A stretch of DNA of 64,000 nt from Pedobacter sp. B4-66 (GCF_018492665.1 NZ_JAFVME010000012.1:124001-188000), one strand, 5' to 3'; counted from the first letter of the stretch, positions 8,810-18,647 are shown. Notes: a model not told the origin generated them from the sequence alone. Numbers and translations: made by a program.

Positions 8810-10090
8810 ATGGAAAAGAGATCGATGGTACTTACAATTTTTGATGGGGTTTTGTTATTCGTTTTTATTTATAGCCTGGTATTTAATGGGATAAATTTTG
8901 CTTCTTCAAAGTTAGTCTTGTTCTACTTATTTCTAGTTGTAGATAAAAAAGAATTAATGAATCAATTCTTTGGGAATCGATTTCTAAAATCTGGGCTACT
9001 AATCTGGATATTATTTAGCGTCTATTTTTTTGGGGTAACAATTTTTTCTGGAAAATATCATTTTGGTTTTCTACAACAAACATTTTGGTTTTTTTGGGAG
9101 GGAATTTTTGGTGCTTTTCTTTTCGGTTTTTATTTAATTAAAAGATACCCAGTAAAGAACATACTTTATTTGATTTCGGTTGTCCTTGTAATGCAAAGTA
9201 TTTTTGTGTTAATCAGTTTTTTAAGTGGAACATTTAGAGATATTGTAGAAACAGTATTACTTATTCAGGAAAGACATGTGTCTTCCGTTCGACTTAAAGG
9301 GTTCTCTAATACTGGCGGGGCAGGACTTTCATATCTTCAGTCTTTATGCATTCTTATTCTTGGATATTTGTATTTGTCGAAGTTTAGAAATGGAAAAAGT
9401 AATAAGACTATAATAATTGCTATTATTATAGTCTTTATATCTCAAATTTTTATTGCAAGAACAGGGATGATCTTTTCTGGATTGTTTATTGGAGCGCTGA
9501 TTTTACAAAATGCCATAAATAAGAAATCGTTAAAACCTTTAATTTTACAATCGCTAGGCGTTTTATTATTTTCTATTCTCGCGTATAATTTTTATGCAGT
9601 AGTGATCCCTAAAGAAAAGTTGATGGTTCTTAACGAGAAAATACTTTCTCGAGCCTTTGAATCGATTGATAACTATAATAAGACAGGAAGCTTTGAAACT
9701 AGATCAACGACAGTATTAAATAATATGTATTTTTTTCCTAAAACTGAAACTGGATTAATATTTGGTGAAGGGGTCTGGGACAGTGTTGAAAATAAAAAAG
9801 ATACTGTTGGAAGAATAGTCAATTCTGATGTAGGGTATGTGAGGATTGTGTTTGCTGCTGGCTTAATAGGTTCGATAATGTTTTATTTCCTTTATTATCT
9901 TTATTCAAAAGGGCTGTTTAAAACCGACTTGGGGAAGATATATAAATTAGGAATTTTTGTACTATTAATTGTATTTATAATGGGGGAACTTAAAGAACCG
10001 TTTTTAGTTAGACCATCTGGGATAATTAAAGTGCTCTGCTTATTGTTATTTGTTTTTGACCCTTTTAAGAAAGTAGTAGCAAGAATATAA
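8810..10090 (+). CDS. Wzy-like O-antigen polymerase/ligase membrane protein
   Basis: A 426-residue membrane protein with roughly ten hydrophobic helices and a large hydrophilic loop late in the sequence (about residues 285-345; SFETRSTTVLNNMYFF, GVWDSVENKKDTVGR). That is the topology of Wzy polymerases and WaaL ligases. Sequence conservation in this class is poor, so the call rests on topology and on its position among glycosyltransferases downstream of Wzx. Polymerase is favoured because the operon has a flippase and no other candidate. The ligase function cannot be excluded. Confidence 0.72.
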   Translation: MEKRSMVLTIFDGVLLFVFIYSLVFNGINFASSKLVLFYLFLVVDKKELMNQFFGNRFLKSGLLIWILFSVYFFGVTIFSGKYHFGFLQQTFWFFWEGIFGAFLFGFYLIKRYPVKNILYLISVVLVMQSIFVLISFLSGTFRDIVETVLLIQERHVSSVRLKGFSNTGGAGLSYLQSLCILILGYLYLSKFRNGKSNKTIIIAIIIVFISQIFIARTGMIFSGLFIGALILQNAINKKSLKPLILQSLGVLLFSILAYNFYAVVIPKEKLMVLNEKILSRAFESIDNYNKTGSFETRSTTVLNNMYFFPKTETGLIFGEGVWDSVENKKDTVGRIVNSDVGYVRIVFAAGLIGSIMFYFLYYLYSKGLFKTDLGKIYKLGIFVLLIVFIMGELKEPFLVRPSGIIKVLCLLLFVFDPFKKVVARI

Positions 10091-10094
10091 TTGT

Positions 10095-11327
10095 ATGAGT
10101 AAAAATATTTTGTGTTTTACAGCCTCATATCCATATGGCTCTAAAGAAACTTATTTCGATAATGAGTTGAGACATATCTCCAAAAATTTTGATAAGGTTT
10201 TTATAATGCCACTGTATAATCCATATTCTATTGAAATCAATAGAACCTTACCTCCTAATGTAGTAGTTTTACCTGTATCATCTCCTCAGGGGCTTAATAG
10301 AATTGTTAAAGGCATATTCAATTTTAGTCCAGTTGGATTCTTTATCTCAGATTTTATAAAGGCCAGGGTATTCTTAAATAAGAAGAAGGTAATTAAATGG
10401 ATAAATTCTCTCCTAGTTTATAGGGCAGTATATAAGGATTTTAAGAGTAAAAGCGAAACTATCGGCTCTGATTGCCTGTTATACTCTTATTGGGCCGAAA
10501 TTCCTTTATTTGCTGCCAAATCTGTTCAACGATATACCAAAATAACAAGACTCCATGCCGGGGACTTTTATTTAGACAGAAACAATGGTTATCTTCCTTT
10601 AAGACAAGAGATTTACACAAAATCCGATGTTCTTCTTCCCATTTCAAATGATATTAAAAACAGATTGATTTATGATTACAAAATCTCGTCTGATAAAATT
10701 TTCTTGAATTATTTGGGCACGGGTAATAGTTCATCTTCTTGTGCTTTATTAGAATGGGATAAGGTTAAATTAGTTTCATGTAGCAATTTGACGGCTTTAA
10801 AGCGAATTCATTTAATAATTGACCTATTAAAAATCTGGAAAGAAGATGTCAAAATAGAATGGCATCATATTGGAGGAGGAAAAGAAATGAGTAGGCTAAA
10901 GAACGACGCAGACTTTATTACGAGCCCAAATGTGGAAGTTTTCTTTCATGGAACAATGTCGCAAACTGAGTTGTTTTCATTTTATGAGAAAAACGCTTTT
11001 CATTGGTTTCTAAATTTTAGCGAGTACGAAGGAGTTCCAGTTAGCATTATGGAAAGTTTTTCTTTTGGAATACCAGTAATCGCCACAAATGTGGGAGCTA
11101 CTAAGGAACTCGTAAACAGTGATTGTGGGTATTTAATAAGTAAAGATTTTAAATTAGAAGAGATTGCAGAATTGATTACTAAGAATTGGAATTCTCGAAA
11201 TAATTACTTGAAGATGAGAGAGAATGCCTATAAGCAATGGGCTGAAAATTTTAGAGACGAGGATAATTATAGAGTGTTGTGTGGGATTTTTAACGATCTA
11301 TTAAATGATAAAAATAATGTCGGTTAA
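10095..11327 (+). CDS. glycosyltransferase family 4
   Basis: A 410-residue GT-B fold transferase. The C-terminal half shows the typical layout: KLVSCSNLTALKRIHLII (start of the donor domain), WHHIGGGKEMSRL, VEVFFHGTMSQTELFSFY and the EX7E-type region NFSEYEGVPVSIMESFSFGIPVIATNVGA. It retains the sugar nucleotide anomeric configuration. It is one of several transferases in the operon and starts 4 bases after the Wzy-like gene. The donor is unknown. Confidence 0.92.
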   Translation: MSKNILCFTASYPYGSKETYFDNELRHISKNFDKVFIMPLYNPYSIEINRTLPPNVVVLPVSSPQGLNRIVKGIFNFSPVGFFISDFIKARVFLNKKKVIKWINSLLVYRAVYKDFKSKSETIGSDCLLYSYWAEIPLFAAKSVQRYTKITRLHAGDFYLDRNNGYLPLRQEIYTKSDVLLPISNDIKNRLIYDYKISSDKIFLNYLGTGNSSSSCALLEWDKVKLVSCSNLTALKRIHLIIDLLKIWKEDVKIEWHHIGGGKEMSRLKNDADFITSPNVEVFFHGTMSQTELFSFYEKNAFHWFLNFSEYEGVPVSIMESFSFGIPVIATNVGATKELVNSDCGYLISKDFKLEEIAELITKNWNSRNNYLKMRENAYKQWAENFRDEDNYRVLCGIFNDLLNDKNNVG

Positions 11328-11337
11328 TTTAGAAGTT

Positions 11338-13098
11338 ATGAAGTATTTAAAGGTTTTAATATTTGGATGTTTTTTTATAGGCCCATTTCTTTCAAAGGGT
11401 AATGAAATATACCAGAATCCATCTGGGGTGTTAATAGTAAATAAAAGTGCACCTTCTGCCGATATTGTTGTTCCGATGAAAAGCAGTAAACAAATTATGA
11501 AAGCTGCTCAAACCTTACAGAAGTATCTATTAAAGAGTACAGGAGCTAACTTAAAGATAACAACTCAAACAGGTTCAAGGAACTTTATTAGTATTGGAAA
11601 TACAGATTTCATTAAGAAATCAAGAATAGATTTAAATGGATTAGATGAGGACGGCTTTTTAATTCAGAGCATTAATAAGAAAAGTGTTGTTATTGTTGGT
11701 GGAAGCGATTGGGGGACTGAATTTGGTGTTTATGAATTTTTAGAGAGATTTTTGGATATAACTTGGTTAATGCCTACGGCATTGGGAGAGTATGTTCCGT
11801 TGAAAAGTTCCTTGATTATTCCGGATATTAAGATTTTAGATAATCCTGTCTTTCTTTCCAGACAAATCTCACCGGCAAATATAAATCTTAGCAAGCCATT
11901 GGATGTATGGGCTAGATTAAATAGATTTAGAGGTAGGATCGAGTTTCATCATAATCTGAATAAACTGTTTCCCCCTAACCAATACTTGCGTAAAAATCCG
12001 GATTTCTATGGTATGGAGAATGGAAAAAGGGCCACGCCAAAAACAGGCCAATATAAATGGCAACCAAATTTCACCGCAAAAGGAATAGCTGATTCAGCAG
12101 CAAATAACATAGTTAGATATTTTAAACAAAATCCGGATAAGACATCCTATTCTTTAGGAACCAATGACTATAAGGTTTTTGATCAGTCTTCGCTTTCAAA
12201 ATCAAGAAGAAGTAATAGAAATAATTTCCTCGGCTTGGAGGATGTCTCTGAAGATTATTTTGATTGGGCGAATCAAGTTGCTTCCAAAGTAAATAAGATT
12301 TATCCGAATAAAAAGTTTGGGACTTTAGCCTACAATAATTTAGCTGAACCCCCAAGAAATAGCATAAATCCAAATATTATCCCTTTTATAACCTATGAAA
12401 GGTTAAAATGGAAGGACCCTTCCGTGAAGAAATTAGGTATCGATATTATGAATGAATGGAAGCAAAAATCTTCTTCATTGGGTTGGTATGACTATGCTTA
12501 TGGCTTTAACTATCTTGTTCCTAGGGTTTGGTTCCACCACATGCAAGATTATCTTCAGTTAGGCAAAAAGAATAACATTAAATATTATTATGCAGAGCTT
12601 TATCCAAATTGGGGTGAGGGACCTAAACCATGGATAATGTCTAAATTATTGTGGAACCCTGATCAAGATGTTGATGCTTTGTTAAATGAGTGGTATAACA
12701 AAGCGGCGGGGAAAGATGCTGCACCTAAACTTAGGAGGTTTTATGAGATATGGGAGAAATTTTGGACTGTAGACGTGTTTAATACAAAATGGTATAATAG
12801 CGGAAAAGGACAGTTTATGCCGTTTAGAGATTTAAGCTATTTGTCGCAAATTCCAGATAGCTATGTGAGTGAATCGGATAATTTAATGAAGTCAGCTTAT
12901 CAACTTGCCAAGACGAGTGATGAAAAAGGACGAGTGTCTGAATTATTGAAGATGTGGAATGTCTATAAATCAGCGATAAAAATCTATAAATCTGAGAAGA
13001 AAGTAAACTTAGATAACTTTAGTCAGATTTTAGACCCACTTAAAAGCGACCCTATTCATGTTGAGACTATTAAGGCAATTGAAAACAAAATAAAGTAA
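11338..13098 (+). CDS. secreted DUF4838-domain protein (glycosidase-like)
   Basis: I chose the ATG at 11338 (586 residues) because it places a clean signal peptide first (MKYLKVLIFGCFFIGPFLSKG). The open frame from 11305 would add 11 residues and overlap the upstream gene. Residues about 20-150 look like the GH67-N/GH20b-type accessory domain, with IVIVGGSDWGTEFGVYEFLERFL. The remainder matches the DUF4838 family found in exopolysaccharide clusters of Bacteroidota, for example VWARLNRFRGRIEFHHN and YYAELYPNWGEGPKPW. The combination resembles an alpha-glucuronidase-like TIM-barrel architecture. It is probably periplasmic or secreted and may trim or edit the nascent polymer. No activity is proven for the family as far as I know. 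Confidence 0.8.
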   Translation: MKYLKVLIFGCFFIGPFLSKGNEIYQNPSGVLIVNKSAPSADIVVPMKSSKQIMKAAQTLQKYLLKSTGANLKITTQTGSRNFISIGNTDFIKKSRIDLNGLDEDGFLIQSINKKSVVIVGGSDWGTEFGVYEFLERFLDITWLMPTALGEYVPLKSSLIIPDIKILDNPVFLSRQISPANINLSKPLDVWARLNRFRGRIEFHHNLNKLFPPNQYLRKNPDFYGMENGKRATPKTGQYKWQPNFTAKGIADSAANNIVRYFKQNPDKTSYSLGTNDYKVFDQSSLSKSRRSNRNNFLGLEDVSEDYFDWANQVASKVNKIYPNKKFGTLAYNNLAEPPRNSINPNIIPFITYERLKWKDPSVKKLGIDIMNEWKQKSSSLGWYDYAYGFNYLVPRVWFHHMQDYLQLGKKNNIKYYYAELYPNWGEGPKPWIMSKLLWNPDQDVDALLNEWYNKAAGKDAAPKLRRFYEIWEKFWTVDVFNTKWYNSGKGQFMPFRDLSYLSQIPDSYVSESDNLMKSAYQLAKTSDEKGRVSELLKMWNVYKSAIKIYKSEKKVNLDNFSQILDPLKSDPIHVETIKAIENKIK

Positions 13099-13119
13099 AT
13101 ATAAATTAATTTGAAGACA

Positions 13120-13239
13120 ATGTATTTTTTGAAACTTGCTTCTACTAAAAGTTGCAGCGAGTCATTCGAATGGGTAAATGATATTTTCCATGAAAAAAAA
13201 AGCATATCATTAGTTTTGATTTTTAAAATCTCCCTTTAA
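13120..13239 (+). CDS. possible 39-residue small ORF in the operon gap
   Basis: The 143-base gap between the DUF4838 gene and the next glycosyltransferase contains ATG-to-TAA encoding 39 residues (starts MYFLKLASTKSC, ends LVLIFKISL). Its stop ends 2 bases before the next ATG. This could be a small translated ORF coupled to the glycosyltransferase, or the remnant N-terminus of a deleted gene. I do not recognise the sequence, and the gap holds nothing else I can name. Confidence 0.28.
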   Translation: MYFLKLASTKSCSESFEWVNDIFHEKKSISLVLIFKISL

Positions 13240-13241
13240 GA

Positions 13242-14288
13242 ATGAAGATATTAATTCTTTTACCCGTAGACTCGCAACCAAGATTCATAAAGCGAATAAA
13301 TCTATTAAAAGACGAACATGAAGTTACAGTAGCATACCAACAAAGAGATTATTTTAAGAAAAATAGTATCCCTGATGGTTGTAAAAAGGTAATACTAGGA
13401 AAAGTTGAGAACAAAAAATACCACAAAAGGATATTTAAGATATTTAATTATTATTCAAAAATTAAAGGCTTAAATGAAAAATTTGATGTTATCTATGCTT
13501 TTTCATTTGATCTTTTAATAATATCAATGTTCTTTAAATGCAAATTTAGAATATATGAGATAGGAGATTTGAGAAGGGTTAAGTTAAAGATTTTTGATGT
13601 TTTAAATAAATATCTTCTAAGTAAGCAAGATCAAATTATAGTTACCTCTTATAAATTTGGCCAATATTTAAATGAAAAATATGATGTTCAACCTTCTAAA
13701 ATTAAAGTTCTTGAAAATAAGTTAGAGTATAAATCTTTTAAAGATATAACACCGGGATTGATAAAAAGTAGCAATAAAATAAAAATTGGGGTTATTGGTT
13801 TATTGAGGTATCAACAAATTCTTGATTTATTGGATGCCGTGGCCCAATCCCCAGAGAGATTTGAAATTCATATTTATGGCTCAGGTACTCTTTTAAACAG
13901 AATTCTACCCTTCATCGATAATAAAACGTTTTTTTATTACGGAGAGTTTAAATATCCAAACGATCTTGAAGCTATTTATGCAGACATCGATTTCAATTTT
14001 GTTATGTATGATTCGACTGATTTAAACGTTAGACTGGCATTGCCAAATAAGTTATATGAGTCAATTTATTTTAATGTGCCAATAATTGTTTCTTCTAATA
14101 CTTATTTAAGCGAAAAGGTATTGGAATATGGAGTTGGAATCTCCTGGGATATTAATAATATTTCTAAACTTCCTGGTAATCTCATTGAACTAGCATCGAC
14201 CACAAAATACCAAGAATTGATAGATAGCTGTAAAAAATTAGACAGAGAAAATATATTTTTAAATGAAGCAGATTATTCAATCCTTTAA
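13242..14288 (+). CDS. glycosyltransferase (GT4-like, GT-B fold)
   Basis: A 348-residue protein with GT-B features. The N-terminal domain is MKILILLPVDSQPRFIKR, the linker carries DQIIVTSYKFGQYL, and the donor domain begins IKIGVIGLLRYQQILDLLDA. It continues with FEIHIYGSGTLLNRI and ends with the NKLYESIYFNVPIIVSSN motif (EX7E-like acidic region). Its last 26 bases overlap the start of the following oxidoreductase. Divergence from standard GT4 proteins means the family label is less sure than the fold. Confidence 0.82.
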   Translation: MKILILLPVDSQPRFIKRINLLKDEHEVTVAYQQRDYFKKNSIPDGCKKVILGKVENKKYHKRIFKIFNYYSKIKGLNEKFDVIYAFSFDLLIISMFFKCKFRIYEIGDLRRVKLKIFDVLNKYLLSKQDQIIVTSYKFGQYLNEKYDVQPSKIKVLENKLEYKSFKDITPGLIKSSNKIKIGVIGLLRYQQILDLLDAVAQSPERFEIHIYGSGTLLNRILPFIDNKTFFYYGEFKYPNDLEAIYADIDFNFVMYDSTDLNVRLALPNKLYESIYFNVPIIVSSNTYLSEKVLEYGVGISWDINNISKLPGNLIELASTTKYQELIDSCKKLDRENIFLNEADYSIL

Positions 14289-16371
14289 AACAGGAGAAAC
14301 AATATTAGAAAATATTCCAGCGCCTCAGGTTTCCAAGGGAGGTGTTTTGATTCAAACCACTAGAAGTCTGGTCTCGTTGGGAACAGAACGTATGCTTGTT
14401 GAGTTTGGAAAATCCAATCTTATTTCAAAAGCACGGCAACAACCAGATAAGGTTAAGCAAGTTTTAGATAAAATTAAAACGGAGGGGTTAATGCCGACTC
14501 TTGAGGCGGTGTTTAATAAATTGGGGGAGCCCTTGCCGCTAGGATATTGCAATATTGGAAAAGTAGTGGCTGTAGGAGAAGGTATAAGTGAATTTAAAGT
14601 GGGTGATAGAGTTGCCTCAAATGGAGCTCATGCAGAATATGTAAATATTCCAAAAAATTTAGTTGCTCATGTTCCTGAAAACGTTAGTGATGAGGAGGCT
14701 GCTTTTACTGTTGTAGGTTCTATTGGTTTGCAGGGCATTCGATTATTAAATCCAACTCTTGGTGAAACTGTAGTTGTGATCGGCTTAGGATTAATTGGCC
14801 TTTTGACTGCGGAACTTTTAGTTGCTAATGGTTGTCGGGTGATTGGGGTTGATTTGGATGATAAGAAAATTGAATTGGCCAAAGCTAAGGGTATTATTGG
14901 AGTTAATCCAAGAGCTGGTGATGATGTGGTTAAGTCTGTATTGGGTTTAACCAATAACATAGGGGCTGATGGAGTTATTATTACTGCTTCAGCAAAAAAC
15001 AATGACATTATTTCACAGGCCGCTCAAATGAGCAGGAAGAGGGGACGAATTGTATTGGTAGGTGTTATTGGCTTGGATCTTAGCAGAGCAGAATTCTATG
15101 AAAAGGAATTATCATTTCAAGTGTCCTGTTCTTATGGCCCAGGAAGATATGACGAAGACTATGAAAGAAAGGGAATAGATTATCCGCTACCTTTTGTGCG
15201 TTGGACTGAAAAAAGAAATTTTGAAGCAGTGTTACATGCAATTGCAACCGGAAAGCTAGAGGTGAAGTCTCTGATAACTGAGCGCGTACTCTTAGAGAAC
15301 TATAAAGACATTTATGATAACATAGGTGGACAGGGCTCTATTGCCTCTATTTTGGAATATCCTTTAGAAAGTGACTCTTCGAGCACTGTGACGTTGAAAA
15401 CAAATTCTTTTGAAAAAGGGAGTGGTGGTGTTGGAATTATTGGAGCAGGTAATTTTACAAAGATGACTATGCTTCCGGCGTTAAAAACATTAGATGCTAA
15501 ACTTATTTCAATTGTAAGTGCCGGAGGCGTTAGTGGTACCGCTCTTGCTAAGAAATACGATATTGCTAAAAGTACTACTGATTATCATGAGATGCTCAAA
15601 GATGAGCATGTTGATCTAATTCTGATTACCACGCGTCATAATCAACATGCGCAAATGGTAGTAGACGGACTGAATAATGGTAAACATGTGTTTGTTGAGA
15701 AACCACTGGCACTTAATGAGCATGAACTAGAACAGATTTTGAAAGCTTATAACGGTTCTAAGACGCTTACGGTGGGCTTTAATAGAAGGTTTTCTCCTCA
15801 TATTCAGAAAATTAAACAATTAGTTGGTGGCTCACCAATGAATGTAATTGCTACTATGAATGCTGGTCATATTCCGCCAAGTGTTTGGGTTCATGATATG
15901 AAAGTTGGAGGCGGAAGAATTATTGGAGAAGCATGCCACTTCATTGATTTAATAACTTATTTGACTGGAAGCAGAGTGAAAGCCGTATGTATGAATGCAA
16001 TGGGCCCAAATCCTCAGGAGAATACGGATAATGCATCTATCTTATTGGAGTATGAGAATGGAAGTACAGGTGTTATAAATTATTTCTCTAATGGATCTAA
16101 GTCATACTCAAAAGAAAGAGTGGAGGTTTATTCTCAGGAGAGAACAATTGTTATGGATAATTTCAGGATTACTACTGGATTCGGGTTTAAATCATTTTCT
16201 AAACTGAAAACGGGATTAGATAAAGGACACAAAGCTCAATTTAAACTTCTTCTGGAAAGAACAATAAGCGGAGGGGATGCTCTGATTCCTTTTGATGAAA
16301 TTATTAATACTACAAAAGCCTCATTTGCAGCGATTGAAAGTTTGAAAACCAAACAATGGATTAGTTTATAA
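14263..16371 (+). CDS. bidomain oxidoreductase (MDR dehydrogenase fused to Gfo/Idh/MocA)
   Basis: A 702-residue fusion. Residues about 1-370 form a zinc-type medium-chain alcohol dehydrogenase: GHAEYV-type region SNGAHAEYVNIPKN, then Rossmann motif VVIGLGLIGLLTAELL. Residues about 385-700 form a Gfo/Idh/MocA dehydrogenase: VGIIGAGNFTKMTMLPAL, HVFVEKPLAL (EKP motif) and GRIIGEACHFIDLITYL. The fusion is known from polysaccharide clusters of Bacteroidota and other phyla. Two NAD(P)-dependent steps on one nucleotide sugar, or redox-neutral epimerisation via a keto intermediate, are both possible. The product is unknown. The gene starts inside the 3' end of the upstream glycosyltransferase gene. 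Confidence 0.9.
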   Translation: MKQIIQSFKTGETILENIPAPQVSKGGVLIQTTRSLVSLGTERMLVEFGKSNLISKARQQPDKVKQVLDKIKTEGLMPTLEAVFNKLGEPLPLGYCNIGKVVAVGEGISEFKVGDRVASNGAHAEYVNIPKNLVAHVPENVSDEEAAFTVVGSIGLQGIRLLNPTLGETVVVIGLGLIGLLTAELLVANGCRVIGVDLDDKKIELAKAKGIIGVNPRAGDDVVKSVLGLTNNIGADGVIITASAKNNDIISQAAQMSRKRGRIVLVGVIGLDLSRAEFYEKELSFQVSCSYGPGRYDEDYERKGIDYPLPFVRWTEKRNFEAVLHAIATGKLEVKSLITERVLLENYKDIYDNIGGQGSIASILEYPLESDSSSTVTLKTNSFEKGSGGVGIIGAGNFTKMTMLPALKTLDAKLISIVSAGGVSGTALAKKYDIAKSTTDYHEMLKDEHVDLILITTRHNQHAQMVVDGLNNGKHVFVEKPLALNEHELEQILKAYNGSKTLTVGFNRRFSPHIQKIKQLVGGSPMNVIATMNAGHIPPSVWVHDMKVGGGRIIGEACHFIDLITYLTGSRVKAVCMNAMGPNPQENTDNASILLEYENGSTGVINYFSNGSKSYSKERVEVYSQERTIVMDNFRITTGFGFKSFSKLKTGLDKGHKAQFKLLLERTISGGDALIPFDEIINTTKASFAAIESLKTKQWISL

Positions 16372-16376
16372 TAACT

Positions 16377-17477
16377 ATGGCAACTATATCAAGAGAAAAT
16401 AATTTTGATTTAATTCGTTTATTCGCGGCACTCCAGGTTGTATTCTGGCATACACGCGAACATTTAGGGCTTTCTTCAAAAATAGCTCCTGAAGTTTCCA
16501 ATTTTATACGTTTCTTTCCTGGTGTACCTATATTTTTTACAGTTAGTGGCTTTCTAATTTATGCGGCCTTCGAAAGAAATCCATCTTTGCCAGGATATCT
16601 CAAGAATAGATGCCTCAGAATTTTTCCAGCACTATGGTTTGCTTTTTTATTTGTTTTGATAATCTTGTTCATAACAGGATTTGTTAACAGTTCAAATCTG
16701 TTTTCAAAGCAATTTTTTGCTTGGACAGCGACTCAAGTTACTGTTTTTCAGTTTTATACTCCTCAGATGTTAAGGGAGTTTGGAGTAGGAACACCAAATG
16801 GGAGTTTGTGGACGATTTTTTTGGAGTTTTCTTTCTATCTTTTTCTGCCGTTATTTTTCTGGTCGGTAAAGAATTTAAGAATTAATAAAGTTACATTGCT
16901 TTTGATTCTTATGGGAGTATCCATAGCTTATAACATGTGGTATGATCAGAATTTTAAATCCTCTGAATCCTATTTGGTGAAACTGTTAGGGTTAAATTTA
17001 ATGCCTTACCTATTTTATTTTCTTGGAGGAGCTATTATTTATGAAAACTGGGATAAAATTAAGCATTGGTATTTGGATAAGGGTTTGTCTTGGCTTTTAC
17101 TGTACATAGTTTACTGTTTAATCTTTTCAAATTGGTTTCATTTATTTACCCCTTCTTATTGGCCTAATATATGGGGGTTGATATCTATACTGATCTTAAC
17201 ACAAGTGGTTATATCTTTGGCTTATTCAAATACGGGATTAAGTAATAGATTATTAAAGCATAATGATATTTCTTATGGTTTATATCTGTTTCACATGCCT
17301 GTAATTAATCTAATATTGCATTATCAATTGGGTGAAAAAGAATGGGCTCCGTTGTTAGTTATAGGTGCGGTACTAGTTTTGGCTTATTTTTCGTGGATCA
17401 TAATTGAAAAACCAGCCTTAAGCTTAAAAAATAAAAAACTGATATTTGGGATCTCCAAAAGTTCTATGGATTTGTAA
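16377..17477 (+). CDS. acyltransferase family 3 membrane protein
   Basis: A 366-residue polytopic membrane protein with the OafA-type N-terminus NNFDLIRLFAALQVVFWHTREH. It also has FFTVSGFLIYAAF, LKNRCLRIFPALW and NGSLWTIFLEFSFYLFLPL, and a late DISYGLYLFHMPVINLIL motif. It is expected to O-acylate a lipid-linked or surface sugar. It is the second family member in the operon after the one at 2161-3291 and differs from it considerably, so it probably acts on another residue or position. Confidence 0.92.
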   Translation: MATISRENNFDLIRLFAALQVVFWHTREHLGLSSKIAPEVSNFIRFFPGVPIFFTVSGFLIYAAFERNPSLPGYLKNRCLRIFPALWFAFLFVLIILFITGFVNSSNLFSKQFFAWTATQVTVFQFYTPQMLREFGVGTPNGSLWTIFLEFSFYLFLPLFFWSVKNLRINKVTLLLILMGVSIAYNMWYDQNFKSSESYLVKLLGLNLMPYLFYFLGGAIIYENWDKIKHWYLDKGLSWLLLYIVYCLIFSNWFHLFTPSYWPNIWGLISILILTQVVISLAYSNTGLSNRLLKHNDISYGLYLFHMPVINLILHYQLGEKEWAPLLVIGAVLVLAYFSWIIIEKPALSLKNKKLIFGISKSSMDL

Positions 17478-17543
17478 AAACTTAGAATTCGGTTGTCTAA
17501 TGTCATAAATGTATTAAAAATTGTTTTAAATGAATTTTAAATT

Positions 17544-18647
17544 ATGTTGATTACTATCATTGCGGGCGCCCGCCCGAACTTTATGAAGATTGCGCCAATA
17601 GTACATTCCATGCAGAGAGCAAAGGATGCAGGGAATGACATCGATTTTCGATTAATACATACCGGTCAGCACTTTGATAAAAAAATGTCGGGAGATTTTT
17701 TTGACCAATTAGGTATACCAGAACCTCATGCTAATTTAGAAGCTGGAGGAGGCTCCCAGGCAGAGCAGACTGGCGCTATAATGATCAGATTTGAGCAAGA
17801 ATTGTTGGCAAACCCAACTGACTTGGTTTTAGTGGTAGGTGATGTAACATCTACTATGGCTTGTGCAATTACTGCTCAAAAGTTAAAAATTAAAGTTGCA
17901 CATGTTGAAGCGGGCATAAGATCAGATGATTGGACAATGCCTGAAGAGATTAACCGCTTAGTTACTGATAGCATCACAAATTATTTTTTCACAACCTCTG
18001 AAGTTGCAAATGAGAATTTAAGAAAATCAGGGATTGAAGAAGGACGAATTTATTTTGTAGGCAATACAATGATAGACACTCTGCTCAAAAATAAAACACG
18101 TTTTATTGCCCCGCCAATTTGGAATGAAGCAAGTTTATCAGAAGGTGGATACCTGGTTTTAACTTTACACAGACCAGGTAATGTAGATCAGGAACAACAA
18201 CTGAAGTTGTTAATGGAAGAAATTATTTCGAACAGTAATAGTGTCCCAATTATATTTCCTGTTCATCCTAGAACAGCAAAGAATCTTCAAGGACTAGGGA
18301 TCTCAGCACCAAATCTTCATTTCATTGAGCCTTTAAGTTATCTTGAATTTAACTTTCTTGTTGAAAAAGCGAAGTTGGTGGTAACGGATTCTGGAGGTAT
18401 AACTGAAGAAACTACAGTAATGGGAGTTCCTTGTATTACATTAAGAAATAACACAGAAAGACCAGAAACAATAACTATTGGTACTAATGAACTGATTGGT
18501 ACGGATCCTAGTGCAATTAAACCTGCTTTTGAGAAGCTCTTTAAAGGTGAATGGAAGAAAGGTGGCATCCCACCACTTTGGGATGGTAAAACTGCTGATA
18601 GAATTGTGGATCACATCATTCAAATTTTCGATATAAAAGAAGATTAA
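17544..18647 (+). CDS. non-hydrolysing UDP-GlcNAc 2-epimerase family protein (WecB/FnlC-like)
   Basis: A 367-residue epimerase. Recognisable motifs are AGARPNFMKIAPIV (WecB has GTRPEAIKMAPLV), LIHTGQHFDKKM, VLVVGDVTSTMACAI, KVAHVEAGIRSDD, MPEEINR and VVTDSGGITEETTVMGVPCITLRNNTERPET. The family interconverts C2 epimers of UDP-N-acetyl hexosamines. With a WbuB-like transferase two genes downstream it could be the FnlC-type epimerase making UDP-L-FucNAc; FnlA and FnlB are not in the window. A plain WecB role (UDP-ManNAc) is the alternative. It follows a 66-base gap. Confidence 0.88.
   Translation: MLITIIAGARPNFMKIAPIVHSMQRAKDAGNDIDFRLIHTGQHFDKKMSGDFFDQLGIPEPHANLEAGGGSQAEQTGAIMIRFEQELLANPTDLVLVVGDVTSTMACAITAQKLKIKVAHVEAGIRSDDWTMPEEINRLVTDSITNYFFTTSEVANENLRKSGIEEGRIYFVGNTMIDTLLKNKTRFIAPPIWNEASLSEGGYLVLTLHRPGNVDQEQQLKLLMEEIISNSNSVPIIFPVHPRTAKNLQGLGISAPNLHFIEPLSYLEFNFLVEKAKLVVTDSGGITEETTVMGVPCITLRNNTERPETITIGTNELIGTDPSAIKPAFEKLFKGEWKKGGIPPLWDGKTADRIVDHIIQIFDIKED

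Noticed and set aside
14667..15008. 113-codon open frame on the - strand
   Set aside because: It lies opposite the cofactor-binding part of the bidomain oxidoreductase and is a shadow frame.
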